Shown: piece by piece, positions 53,550 to 61,803 of the stretch | How the letters are laid out: every line of letters begins with the position of its first letter | Position numbering within the stretch: the first letter of the stretch is position 1 | Assembly: GCA_019359045.1 (NCBI GenBank) | Contig: JAHHIA010000001.1 | Coordinates: 496,001-560,000 of the forward strand | DNA from: Scytolyngbya sp. HA4215-MV1 | Lineage (GTDB): Bacteria; Cyanobacteriota; Cyanobacteriia; Leptolyngbyales; Leptolyngbyaceae | Length of the DNA: 64,000 bases | Reading direction: 5' to 3' | Program-made: the position numbers and the translations under genes | Notes under the pieces: model-generated | The model's database searches: none | Told to the model about the DNA's origin: nothing | The model's input: the letters and a program-made list of their open reading frames with translations, nothing else

Positions 53550-54530
53550 ATGCATGCATTGATTGTAGATGATTTTCAAACTGCAACATTTCGCACTGCC
53601 GAAATTCCGCGACCAAAACCCACTGCCAACCAGGTTCTGGTGCGAATCAAGGCGAGTGGTGTTAACCCGCTCGACAGCAAAATTCGCACAGGTAAAGCGT
53701 CCCATGCCAAACCTGTTCTACCTGCTGTACTGGGAACTGATCTAGCTGGGGTGATTGAGGCAGTAGGACAGGATGTGACCACGTTCAAAGTCGGTGATGA
53801 GGTTTATGGACTGACGGGTGGAGTTGGTGGACTTCAAGGTTCACTGGCTGAATTTGCTGCCGTTGATCCCGATCTGTTGGCAAAAAAGCCGACTCACTTT
53901 AGTATGCGTGAAGCCGCTGCCTTACCCCTAGTATTTTTGACTGCATGGGAAGGGTTGGTTGATCGGGCTAATGTGCGCGATGGTCAGAAGGTTCTTGTAC
54001 TCGGTGGCTCTGGCGGTGTAGGGCATGTCGCTGTGCAAATTGCTAAAGCGCGTGGTGCTAAAGTTTTTGCGACTGCCTCGACTGCCAAACATGACATGGT
54101 GCAACAACTCGGTGCTATGCCAATCGACTACCGCACCATCTCGATCGAGCAGATCGTGCAGACATTTACGGATGGTCGAGGCTTTGATGTGGTCTACGAC
54201 ACGGTTGGGGGCTCCACTTTGGATGATGCATTCAAGGCAGTCTGCAATTACGGTCACGTCGTCAGTAGCTACGGCTGGGGGCAGCATAGCTTGATGCCCC
54301 TCTCACGGAAATCTGCGACCTATTCGGGTGTGTTCGTTCTTCTGCCTCTATTGACGGGTGAGGGGCGGGCTCATCATGGTGAGATTCTGCGTCAGGCAAC
54401 GCGCTTGGCAGAAGCGAATCATTTGCGTCCAGTGGTTGACCCCCGCCATTTCAGTTTAGATACTGCATTGTCTGCCCACGAAGCGGTGGAGCAAGGCACG
54501 GCGGTCAGTAAAATCGTGATCGATTTATAA
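53550..54530 (+). CDS. zinc-free quinone oxidoreductase-like protein (zeta-crystallin type)
   Basis: 326 residues from ATG 53550, or 332 from 53532. An MDR fold: FKVGDEVYGLTGG in the catalytic domain and the NADPH site VLVLGGSGGVGHVAVQIAKA. The Zn-binding Cys cluster is absent, so it belongs to the quinone reductase/enoyl reductase group. Such enzymes reduce quinones, alkenals or other electrophiles with NADPH, which agrees with a stress role. It follows the dehalogenase-like gene on the same strand. Confidence 0.9.
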   Translation: MHALIVDDFQTATFRTAEIPRPKPTANQVLVRIKASGVNPLDSKIRTGKASHAKPVLPAVLGTDLAGVIEAVGQDVTTFKVGDEVYGLTGGVGGLQGSLAEFAAVDPDLLAKKPTHFSMREAAALPLVFLTAWEGLVDRANVRDGQKVLVLGGSGGVGHVAVQIAKARGAKVFATASTAKHDMVQQLGAMPIDYRTISIEQIVQTFTDGRGFDVVYDTVGGSTLDDAFKAVCNYGHVVSSYGWGQHSLMPLSRKSATYSGVFVLLPLLTGEGRAHHGEILRQATRLAEANHLRPVVDPRHFSLDTALSAHEAVEQGTAVSKIVIDL

Positions 54531-54602
54531 CCAGTGCTGTCAAGTTAATCGATTAACAGTGTTATTCAACAGATTGTTTACCATTCATCAAAGGAGAATG
54601 TC

Positions 54603-55601
54603 ATGGTTGCTCAAGTAAACTCGCCAGCAGCAAAGATTTTGGAAGTTGCCGATGATCCGCGTCTTTCCAGAGAAACGAAGGCATTTTTGAAGGTATTGAA
54701 TTCAGGCGATGGTCCGCCGCTAGAAACCTTGCCTCCCCTTGAAGCGCGTCAGGTGCTTGTGGATGCCCAGGCTTCGGTCAAAGTCGATCTTTCAGGCATT
54801 GAAGAGTCTGAAAAGACCATTACCGCTGACGGATATTCGATCGTACTCAACATCGTGCGACCAGAAGGTGCTAAAGGCATATTGCCCGTGTTTATCTTTA
54901 TTCATGGCGGCGGTTGGGTGCTGGGCGACTACCCAACGCATAAGCGTATGGTGCGTGATCTGGTCGTACTTTCAGGGTTTGCGGGGGTCTTTGTCAACTA
55001 CACCCGCACGCCAGATGCCCAGTATCCCCAGGCGATTAATGAGATCTATGCCGCCACTAAATGGGTTGCCGAGTATGGTGAGGAAATTGGGGTTGATGGC
55101 AAGAATTTAGCAGTTGTTGGCAACAGTGTGGGTGGCAATATGACGACTGTCACGGCGTTGATGGCAAAAACCAAAGGGGGACCACATATTAAGTTGCAAA
55201 TAATGATGTGGCCAATCGTTGATGCCGATTTTGAAACCGAGTCTTTTCACCAATTTGGTGAGAAGCGGTTCTTGACCACACCCTTGATGAAGTGGATGTA
55301 TGACCTTTATACAACTGACCCAGCACAACGCAAAGAAATCTATGCTTCTCCGCTACAAGCTACGGTTGAGCAACTGCAAGGATTGCCCCCAGCGCTTATT
55401 CAGGTTGCCGAAAGCGATATCTTGCGTGATGGTGGCGAAGCCTATGGACGCAAGCTCGACGAGGCTGGAGTGAAAGTGACAACCGTGCGTTACAACGGCA
55501 TGATCCATGACTTTGGACTATTGAATGGATTAGCCGAGGTTCCAGCAGTGCGTTCTCTGTTTGTCCACGCCGCCGCTGAACTGAAAAAATATCTGCAATA
55601 G
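54603..55601 (+). CDS. hormone-sensitive-lipase-family esterase
   Basis: 332 residues. HGGGWVLGD is the oxyanion motif of the HSL (alpha/beta hydrolase-3) family. The elbow is VVGNSVGGNMTTV, in which the usual D of GDSAGG is N. The acid and His are in VAESDILRDGGEAY and NGMIHDFGLL. It should hydrolyse short-chain esters or similar compounds. It has a GATG-type start just after AGGAGAATGTC. It is the third intact alpha/beta hydrolase in the cluster. Confidence 0.9.
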   Translation: MVAQVNSPAAKILEVADDPRLSRETKAFLKVLNSGDGPPLETLPPLEARQVLVDAQASVKVDLSGIEESEKTITADGYSIVLNIVRPEGAKGILPVFIFIHGGGWVLGDYPTHKRMVRDLVVLSGFAGVFVNYTRTPDAQYPQAINEIYAATKWVAEYGEEIGVDGKNLAVVGNSVGGNMTTVTALMAKTKGGPHIKLQIMMWPIVDADFETESFHQFGEKRFLTTPLMKWMYDLYTTDPAQRKEIYASPLQATVEQLQGLPPALIQVAESDILRDGGEAYGRKLDEAGVKVTTVRYNGMIHDFGLLNGLAEVPAVRSLFVHAAAELKKYLQ

Positions 55602-55865
55602 GAACCGATCGTTTCTTTGTCCGCCCGTTGCAATGAATCGTTCTCATCAAATTTTGGCGATCGCATTCGGCGGGCAGTGCTTGGTTATTGCGGGCTTGAA
55701 AGGCTCTGGCTTATCCAATTTCGTGCGGTAGGCCAGAGTTCGGTTAACTATTGGCGATCGGCTTCACAGTTCGCGCTTAAGAATATGGACAGAGCGGTTT
55801 GAGAGAGTTTAGTGCGTTAGCGCCCGAACAAAGAGAACCATGAATGTTAATAGACAAGGAGAAAC

Positions 55866-56513
55866 ATGAACATCAACAAAAATGACACCGCGATCGTTGT
55901 GATCGATCCACAGAACGATGTTTTGAGCGAAAAGGGAGTTTCGTGGGACTTGGTAGGTGCCAGTGTGAAAGACAATCAAACCGTCGAGAATATTGAGCGA
56001 GTTTTCAAAGCTTCGAAGCAACATGGCTTTGAGGTATTCATCTCTCCTCACTATTACTATCCCACCGATTACAACTGGAAATTTGCCGGAACGCTGGAGC
56101 AAATGATGCTGGGGGTGAAAGAGTTTACTCGCAGTGGACCCTTAACTCTTGATGGTTTCCTGGGTTCGGGTGCAGATTGGCTCGATCGCTACAAACCCTT
56201 TATCGAAGATGGTAAAACGATCGTGGTCAGCCCTCATAAAGTTTATGGACCGCAAAGCAATGATCTTGTGTTGCAACTGCGGAAGCGTAATCTCAGCAAA
56301 GTCATTCTGCTCGGTATGCTGGCAAATCTTTGTGTTGAAGCTCACCTGCGTGACCTGATCGAACAGGGCTTTGAAGTTCTCGTTGTTAAGGATGCAACGG
56401 CTGCTCCACGCCATCCGGAGTTAGGTGATGGTTACAAGGCAGCCCTGATCAACTTTGGTTATGTCGCCAATTCGGTTCTGTCCACAGATGAAGTTGTAGC
56501 AGCCATGCAGTGA
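55866..56513 (+). CDS. isochorismatase-family cysteine hydrolase
   Basis: 215 residues. The Asp is in IVVIDPQNDVLS, a Lys in VVSPHKVYG and the catalytic Cys in GMLANLCVEAHLRDL, followed by the cis-peptide pattern VVKDATAAPRH. The family cleaves amides or vinyl ethers (nicotinamidase, ureidoacrylate-type), so the reaction is not fixed. AAGGAG precedes the ATG ideally. It lies between the HSL esterase and class I aldolase on the same strand. Confidence 0.9.
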   Translation: MNINKNDTAIVVIDPQNDVLSEKGVSWDLVGASVKDNQTVENIERVFKASKQHGFEVFISPHYYYPTDYNWKFAGTLEQMMLGVKEFTRSGPLTLDGFLGSGADWLDRYKPFIEDGKTIVVSPHKVYGPQSNDLVLQLRKRNLSKVILLGMLANLCVEAHLRDLIEQGFEVLVVKDATAAPRHPELGDGYKAALINFGYVANSVLSTDEVVAAMQ

Positions 56514-56595
56514 CGATAGTGATTACGGTTACCTTGCAGTATCTTTTTGGCTGTGGTCGTCACATTTATCCAATGCTCAAGGGGACTTTTGAGGT

Positions 56596-57636
56596 ATGTA
56601 CGAACAAGAGTTACTGGCTACCGCCAAAACAATGGTTGCTCCAGGTAAAGGCATTTTAGCGGCCGATGAGAGTTATAGCACTGCGAATAAGCGCTTTGAG
56701 AAGCTAGGTATTCCCATGACCGAAGAAATGCGTCGGGCATACCGCGAAATGCTCTTTACCACTCCTGGTATCGGTGACTTCTTTAGTGGCGTGATTTTGT
56801 TTGATGAGACAATTCGCCAATCTACGAAGGATGGCACTCCGTTTACTAAAGTCTTGTCGAATGCTGGTATTATTCCCGGCATCAAGCTAGATGCGGGTGC
56901 AAAACCGTTAGCCAAAGCACCGGGAGAAACCGTGACTGAGGGGTTGGATGGCTTGCGCGATCGCATTGCTGAGTACTACAAAATGGGTGCCCGCTTTGCC
57001 AAATGGCGAGTTGTAATTACAATCGGAGACAGTATTCCCTCTAATCGCTGCCTCAAAACCAATGCCCATGCACTTGCCCGTTATGCTGCGCTTTGTCAGG
57101 AAGGCGGATTGACCCCGATCGTTGAACCGGAAGTGCTGATGGATGGCGATCATACGTTGGAGCGCAGTTATGCTGTGCATCATGAAGTGCTGAAAACGGT
57201 GTTTGATGAACTTTATATTCAGGGTGTCGAACCAGATCAGATGATCCTCAAGCCCAGTATGGTCATTCCGGGTGAAAAGAATCCCCATCAGGCAAGTGTT
57301 GAAGATGTAGCGCGATGGACGGTGAAATGTTTGCGAGAGCGCGTTCCGGCTGCCGTTCCGGGTTGTACTTTTCTGTCTGGTGGACAACGTGATGAACTCG
57401 CGACTGCCCATCTCAATGCGATGAACACTTTATTTAAAGACCAACTGCCCTGGCAACTGACATTTTCCTATGGTCGTGCGCTCCAGCAAGCCGCAATGCA
57501 AACCTGGAACGGACAGGACGTGAATGTTTCTGCGGCTCAAAAGGAACTGTATCGTCGTGCCAAACTCAATAGTGCTGCCGCATTGGGGCAGTATCAACCT
57601 GAATCGGAACGCCCGGAACCCTTACCCTATGGATGA
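56596..57636 (+). CDS. class I fructose-bisphosphate aldolase
   Basis: 346 residues, of the vertebrate-like class I group. GKGILAADESYSTANKRFEK at the start, KWRVVITIGDS with an active-site Lys, IVEPEVLMDGDH and the Schiff-base Lys in MILKPSMVIPG, ending with SAAALGQYQPESE. It splits fructose 1,6-bisphosphate. Most cyanobacteria also have a class II enzyme; class I forms have been linked to stress tolerance, which fits the cluster and the short transketolase at 34393. Its stop is at 57634 and the next gene starts 69 bases later. Confidence 0.94.
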   Translation: MYEQELLATAKTMVAPGKGILAADESYSTANKRFEKLGIPMTEEMRRAYREMLFTTPGIGDFFSGVILFDETIRQSTKDGTPFTKVLSNAGIIPGIKLDAGAKPLAKAPGETVTEGLDGLRDRIAEYYKMGARFAKWRVVITIGDSIPSNRCLKTNAHALARYAALCQEGGLTPIVEPEVLMDGDHTLERSYAVHHEVLKTVFDELYIQGVEPDQMILKPSMVIPGEKNPHQASVEDVARWTVKCLRERVPAAVPGCTFLSGGQRDELATAHLNAMNTLFKDQLPWQLTFSYGRALQQAAMQTWNGQDVNVSAAQKELYRRAKLNSAAALGQYQPESERPEPLPYG

Positions 57637-57705
57637 GGTGACAAACGTGTCCAAAGCGTTCTGGGAACGACTGCTGTAAGCAGCATTACAACAGGAATAG
57701 CACTG

Positions 57706-58224
57706 ATGGGTAGCTCACAGGCGAGCCTCAATAGTGATGACTCTGTGCCTCTGCCCTTTGTCGAAGAAACTCTCTTGCAAACTACTTTCAGGTACCCAAC
57801 AGTCATGGATATCCACACCCCTTCTACTCTCATTGCCTCCACCCAGAGCACCAGGGAGATTCGCGGTTCATCACCATTGATCGAGATTGCAAACGAAGCG
57901 CCAGCCAAACTGATCGTCGATCCACCGCTGCCCGAACCGTTAGCCCAGGGGCGCGTTTTCATCCAGTATCGGACGGAGAACCTGCGGGTGTTGCCCGTGT
58001 TCGGCAAAGGTGCTCTTGATGTATCGCCGCGCATCGGTCATATCCACATCACTGTTGATGATGCGCCGTGGCACTTTGTCGATGCCAGTGGCGAAACAAT
58101 CATCTTGGTCGGACTGGAACCTGGTCCGCACAAGGTGCTGATCGAATTAGCCGACCCCACGCACAAGGTCATCACCAGCAAAACGGTAACATTCACATTG
58201 CCCGATTCTAAGTCAAGGAGGTGA
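57706..58224 (+). CDS. DUF6130 family protein
   Basis: 172 residues. The N-terminal 60 residues are Ser/Thr-rich (IHTPSTLIASTQSTREIRGS) with no clear signal from this start. The main domain from about residue 65 has AKLIVDPPLPEPLAQGRVFI, QYRTENLRVLPVFGKGALDV and RIGHIHITVDDAPWHFVDAS, phrases I associate with DUF6130, a family of small, probably beta-sandwich proteins. His residues in GHIHITVDD and PWHF could bind a metal. Function unknown. It is directly coupled to the DUF302 gene. Confidence 0.75.
   Translation: MGSSQASLNSDDSVPLPFVEETLLQTTFRYPTVMDIHTPSTLIASTQSTREIRGSSPLIEIANEAPAKLIVDPPLPEPLAQGRVFIQYRTENLRVLPVFGKGALDVSPRIGHIHITVDDAPWHFVDASGETIILVGLEPGPHKVLIELADPTHKVITSKTVTFTLPDSKSRR
58215..58224 (+). 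promoter_or_regulatory. ideal ribosome site overlapping a stop codon
   Basis: AAGGAGGTGA at 58215-58224 is the perfect anti-16S complement, five bases before GTG 58230. Its last three bases are the TGA stop of the DUF6130 gene. This sets the start of the DUF302 protein at 58230 and couples its translation to DUF6130. Confidence 0.85.
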
Positions 58225-58229
58225 CTGCT

Positions 58230-58619
58230 GTGAATGAAAATAATGGCATCATCAGCCAGCTTAGCCCCTATTCAGTCACCGAAACGATCGATCGACTAGT
58301 CGCTCTCTTGCAAACAAAAAGCATCACCCTCTTTGCGCGTATTGATCAACAAGCTGAAGCTGAAAAAGTTGGACTGAGTTTACGTCCGACGCAGTTATTG
58401 TTGTTTGGCAATCCGCAAGCTGGAACCCCGCTCATGGTCGCAGAACCGACGATCGCGCTGGATTTGCCACTGAAGGCGCTGGCATGGGAATCGGCTGACG
58501 ACAAGGTGTGGCTGAGTTACAACGCTCCCCATTATTTACAACAGCGCTTCTCTCTCTCCGATGAATTGCTTAAACATATCGCTGTCATTGCACCTTTAAT
58601 TGATCAAGCCCTTCTCTAA
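58230..58619 (+). CDS. DUF302 domain protein
   Basis: 129 residues from GTG 58230. The DUF302 fold is marked by SVTETIDRLVALLQTKSITL, then FARIDQQAEAEKVGLSLRPT and QLLLFGNPQAGTPLMVAEP. DUF302 proteins are small, cytosolic, often encoded with sulfur, heavy-metal or redox genes; ligand unknown. Here it lies between DUF6130 and a TehA-like channel, with its ribosome site over the DUF6130 stop. The family call is by pattern. Confidence 0.88.
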   Translation: MNENNGIISQLSPYSVTETIDRLVALLQTKSITLFARIDQQAEAEKVGLSLRPTQLLLFGNPQAGTPLMVAEPTIALDLPLKALAWESADDKVWLSYNAPHYLQQRFSLSDELLKHIAVIAPLIDQALL

Positions 58620-58698
58620 GTACCTCACGCTGCGAACGAATGATGGAGTTCCCTGATCGATTGTTTGTCTCTCTCGATTGTTGCCAGGAAGCTCGACC

Positions 58699-59697
58699 AT
58701 GAAAAAATCACGTCTAAAATTGACTGTTTTGACAATCAATCGCAACCCGATTCCTGCCTCCTTTTTTGGCATGATTCTAGGTCTAGTAGGGCTGGGTAAT
58801 TGCTGGCGAGTTGCTGCCAAAATTTGGCACCTACCTGCCTGGATTGGCGAAGCGATTATGCTGTTTTCAGTTGCCATCTGGCTCGGGTTGCTGCTGCTCT
58901 ATGTCAGTAAATGGCTGGGGGCGCGAGAAGAGGCGCTGGCTGAGTTTGAGCATCCTGTTCTGTGTTGCTTCGTCGGGCTAGTGCCAGTTTCGACGGTGCT
59001 AGTAGCGCTGGCGATCTCACCCTATACTCGTGCAATTGCTGTCGTGTTATTCGTCGTTGGCGCGATCGCCCAATTAAGCTTTGGCGTGTATCGTTCTGGT
59101 CGGCTATGGATGGGAGGACGACAGCCAGAAACGACCACCCCTATTCTCTACCTGCCTACCGTCGCAGGCAGTTTTGTGAGTGCGATCGGTGCCAGTGCGC
59201 TCGGCTATCGAGAATGGAGTGTATTATTTTTTGGCATGGGGATGTTTTCGTGGCTGGCGCTGGAGTCCATCATCATGCAGCGCCTGTTCCTATTGACGGC
59301 CTTGCCCAAGCTGCTGCGTCCAACCCTGGGCATTCAACTGGCACCGCCTGTCGTTGGCTGTGTTGCTTATTTGGGGATCACCCAGGGTCAGCCGGACACC
59401 TTTGCCCAGATCCTATTCGGCTATGGGCTGTTGCAGGCACTGATTCTACTAAGACTCACGCCCTGGTTGTTTCAACAACCCTTTGCCGCATCCTACTGGG
59501 CTTTTACCTTCGGGGTTGCTGCCCTAGCGCTGTCGGCGTTGCGCTTTGTCGAACGTGGCATGTCTGGAGTGATGGAAGGGTTAGCCGTACTGTTGTTTAT
59601 CGGTGCCAATCTGGTGATTGGTAGCATTGCTGTGGGGTCAGTCCGCCTGCTGCTGCGTGGCAAACTCCTACCGTCATTGATTTCTATCAAGACGTAA
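58699..59697 (+). CDS. tehA: TehA/SLAC1-family anion channel/transporter
   Basis: 332 residues from ATG 58699 (a start at 58678 is possible). About ten hydrophobic segments. Family phrases are NRNPIPASFFGMILGLVGLG at the start, GNCWRVAA, and a C-terminal ALRFVERGM. TehA/SLAC1 proteins are anion channels or C4-dicarboxylate/tellurite-linked exporters in the plasma membrane; here it may export an anion formed in the cluster. It is the last gene of the plus-strand series. Confidence 0.85.
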   Translation: MKKSRLKLTVLTINRNPIPASFFGMILGLVGLGNCWRVAAKIWHLPAWIGEAIMLFSVAIWLGLLLLYVSKWLGAREEALAEFEHPVLCCFVGLVPVSTVLVALAISPYTRAIAVVLFVVGAIAQLSFGVYRSGRLWMGGRQPETTTPILYLPTVAGSFVSAIGASALGYREWSVLFFGMGMFSWLALESIIMQRLFLLTALPKLLRPTLGIQLAPPVVGCVAYLGITQGQPDTFAQILFGYGLLQALILLRLTPWLFQQPFAASYWAFTFGVAALALSALRFVERGMSGVMEGLAVLLFIGANLVIGSIAVGSVRLLLRGKLLPSLISIKT

Positions 59698-59758
59698 TAT
59701 TCCAACCCCTCAAAACAGTCTTGACCGACCACGGGTGGTGCTGAATAGCAGAAAGGAA

Positions 59759-59840
59759 CTGGGCTAAATTAAATTGAAAATGTTTTGGGTAAAACTCCCT
59801 GCCTGGGGCGCAGCGCCCAAACCCCATTCTTACAAATAGA
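59759..59840 (-). repeat. MITE-like repeat, copy 2
   Basis: In reverse orientation this stretch repeats the core of 8176-8289: on the complement, ATTTGTAAGAATGGGGTTTG, then GGCGCTGCGCCCCAGGCAGG, then CAATTTAATTTAGCCC. It lies 61 bases after the TehA gene. The TAAGTAGC outer ends of copy 1 are not preserved here. The spacer to 60213 (59841-60213) has no other gene I support. Confidence 0.75.
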
Positions 59841-60213
59841 AAATCTTAGAAAATTTTCTATTGATTTTTTAATTGGTTCAAGCATAATAGGGAAGTGAGC
59901 GGGATTTACACCCCTCCCTCGAACCTTGAAAACCGCATAACTTCGTTGACCTCTGTAAAAGGTTTACCAGGCAAGGGTTTTGGTCAGCCTATTTTCAGTC
60001 AAGCTGTGCCTAAGCCTCCTCTAATTCATTGCAAATTAGACCTGTGTAAATTCGCCCTTGGGAAGCCCCTCCCTGAAATCTTTTCAGAAGGCAACCCTTT
60101 CATCACCCCTTCCCCGCAAGCGATTATGTTGAAAGTCAAGCATCCGACGAATATTTAACGAATTCAATCAAACAGCGTTGGAGAACAATTCAAAGCACAC
60201 GAAACAGTATGAC

Positions 60214-60878
<665 letters not shown>

Positions 60879-61027
60879 TGTTATTAATTAAATATCACAA
60901 CAGGTTTCAGCCTAGTGGATAATCGAGAAGTTTTAAAGAACAGAGTGTTCTGACAGGTCTGAGTGCAGCATTCAGTACAGAAGCGCCTGACCTCTGCGAT
61001 CGCTGACCGCTCAGACGGGATAACTTT

Positions 61028-61131
61028 GTACCACCCGATTGCTTTCCAGTCGAATCCGCTTGCGCCAATGCCATGCTGACAGGCGATCGTCCCTGGGTCC
61101 TCGGCTTCAGCAGCTTTGGAACGATAAGCCA
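61028..61131. repeat. imperfect direct repeat, copy A
   Basis: About 104 bases: TACCACCCGATTGCTTTCCA, then CGCTTGCGCCAATGCCATGC and GCTGACAGGCGATCGT, ending with CTTTGGAACGATAAGCC. It matches copy B (61622-61730) with scattered changes. Neither copy is in a gene I can support. Between them lies the truncated Uma2 gene. Confidence 0.7.
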
Positions 61132-61203
61132 TAAACTCCAAAATCGCTTCTCGCCTTAGGCTAAAGATCGGAACCTTCACCGACCCTCGCTTATGGGTTC
61201 ACC

Positions 61204-61596
61204 CCTTGACCAAACCTCTATCTCTGGAAGGCAGTAAAGCTGACGCGCCATGGCAAAGACTGGGTCCCTGTCCCTGGTTTGCTCTATGTCTCTGATGAGC
61301 GCTTGCCTGCTGACTGGATGCAGAATGAAGCCTGCCCAGCTTTGCCTGACCTGACAGTTGAGATCGTTCCTCCGGGGCAAACTTTTAGCGAGATGACTGA
61401 AAAAGCCACAGATTATCTGGCAGATGGAGTTCTACGAGTTTGGGTAGTTGATTCTCAAGCCAAAAGCGTGACTGTATTTGTGCCAGAATCCCTGCCCCAA
61501 ACCTATCGAGGAAATCGGCCGATCGCAGATCTCCTCTTCCCTGATCTTGCATTCACCGCTGAGCAACTCTTTCGCCCAACCGGGTTATTGAGCTAG
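61204..61596 (+). pseudogene. 5'-truncated Uma2-family endonuclease gene
   Basis: An open frame from about 61231 with no natural start reads KLTRHGKDWVPVPGLLYVSD and LPADWMQNEACPALPDLTVE, then FSEMTEKATDYLADGVLRVW and VVDSQAKSVTVFVPE, ending FRPTGLLS at 61596. It is the C-terminal two thirds of an Uma2 (DUF820) protein with the EIVPPG and K-A-x-Y core. The N-terminal domain is missing. It is enclosed by direct repeats A and B. Confidence 0.7.
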
Positions 61597-61621
61597 AAGG
61601 AAATCTGGTAGCCTTTACTTC

Positions 61622-61730
61622 GTGCCACCCGATCTTTCCAGTGGAATCGGCTTGCGTCAGTGCCGTGCTGACGGGCGATCGTGCTTTGGGTGGGCGATCT
61701 ATCTACTTCAGAAACTTTGGGATGATAGCT
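61622..61730. repeat. imperfect direct repeat, copy B
   Basis: GTGCCACCCGATCTTTCCAG, then CGGCTTGCGTCAGTGCCGTG and GCTGACGGGCGATCGT, ending with CTTTGGGATGATAGCT. It is a diverged partner of copy A in the same orientation. It precedes the 3' end of the WD40 gene. Confidence 0.7.
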
Positions 61731-61803
61731 AGAACAGCCTGATAGTCTTAATGCAGTTTTATCCAGACCACTATGGTGGAGTAAGTTTCACTAAACCCGT
61801 CAG

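Noticed and set aside
60060-60130. CRISPR-repeat-like phrase CCCCTTCCCCGCAAGCGATT
   Set aside because: Only one copy; no spacing pattern, no second repeat and no cas gene in the window.
59895-60158. 87-codon plus-strand frame after TehA
   Set aside because: Composition is Pro/Ser/Lys-rich with no motif, there is no ribosome site, and the area is repeat and IS debris.
60884-61180. 98-codon minus-strand frame over direct repeat A
   Set aside because: Both repeat copies give similar spurious frames; no start signal or family resemblance.
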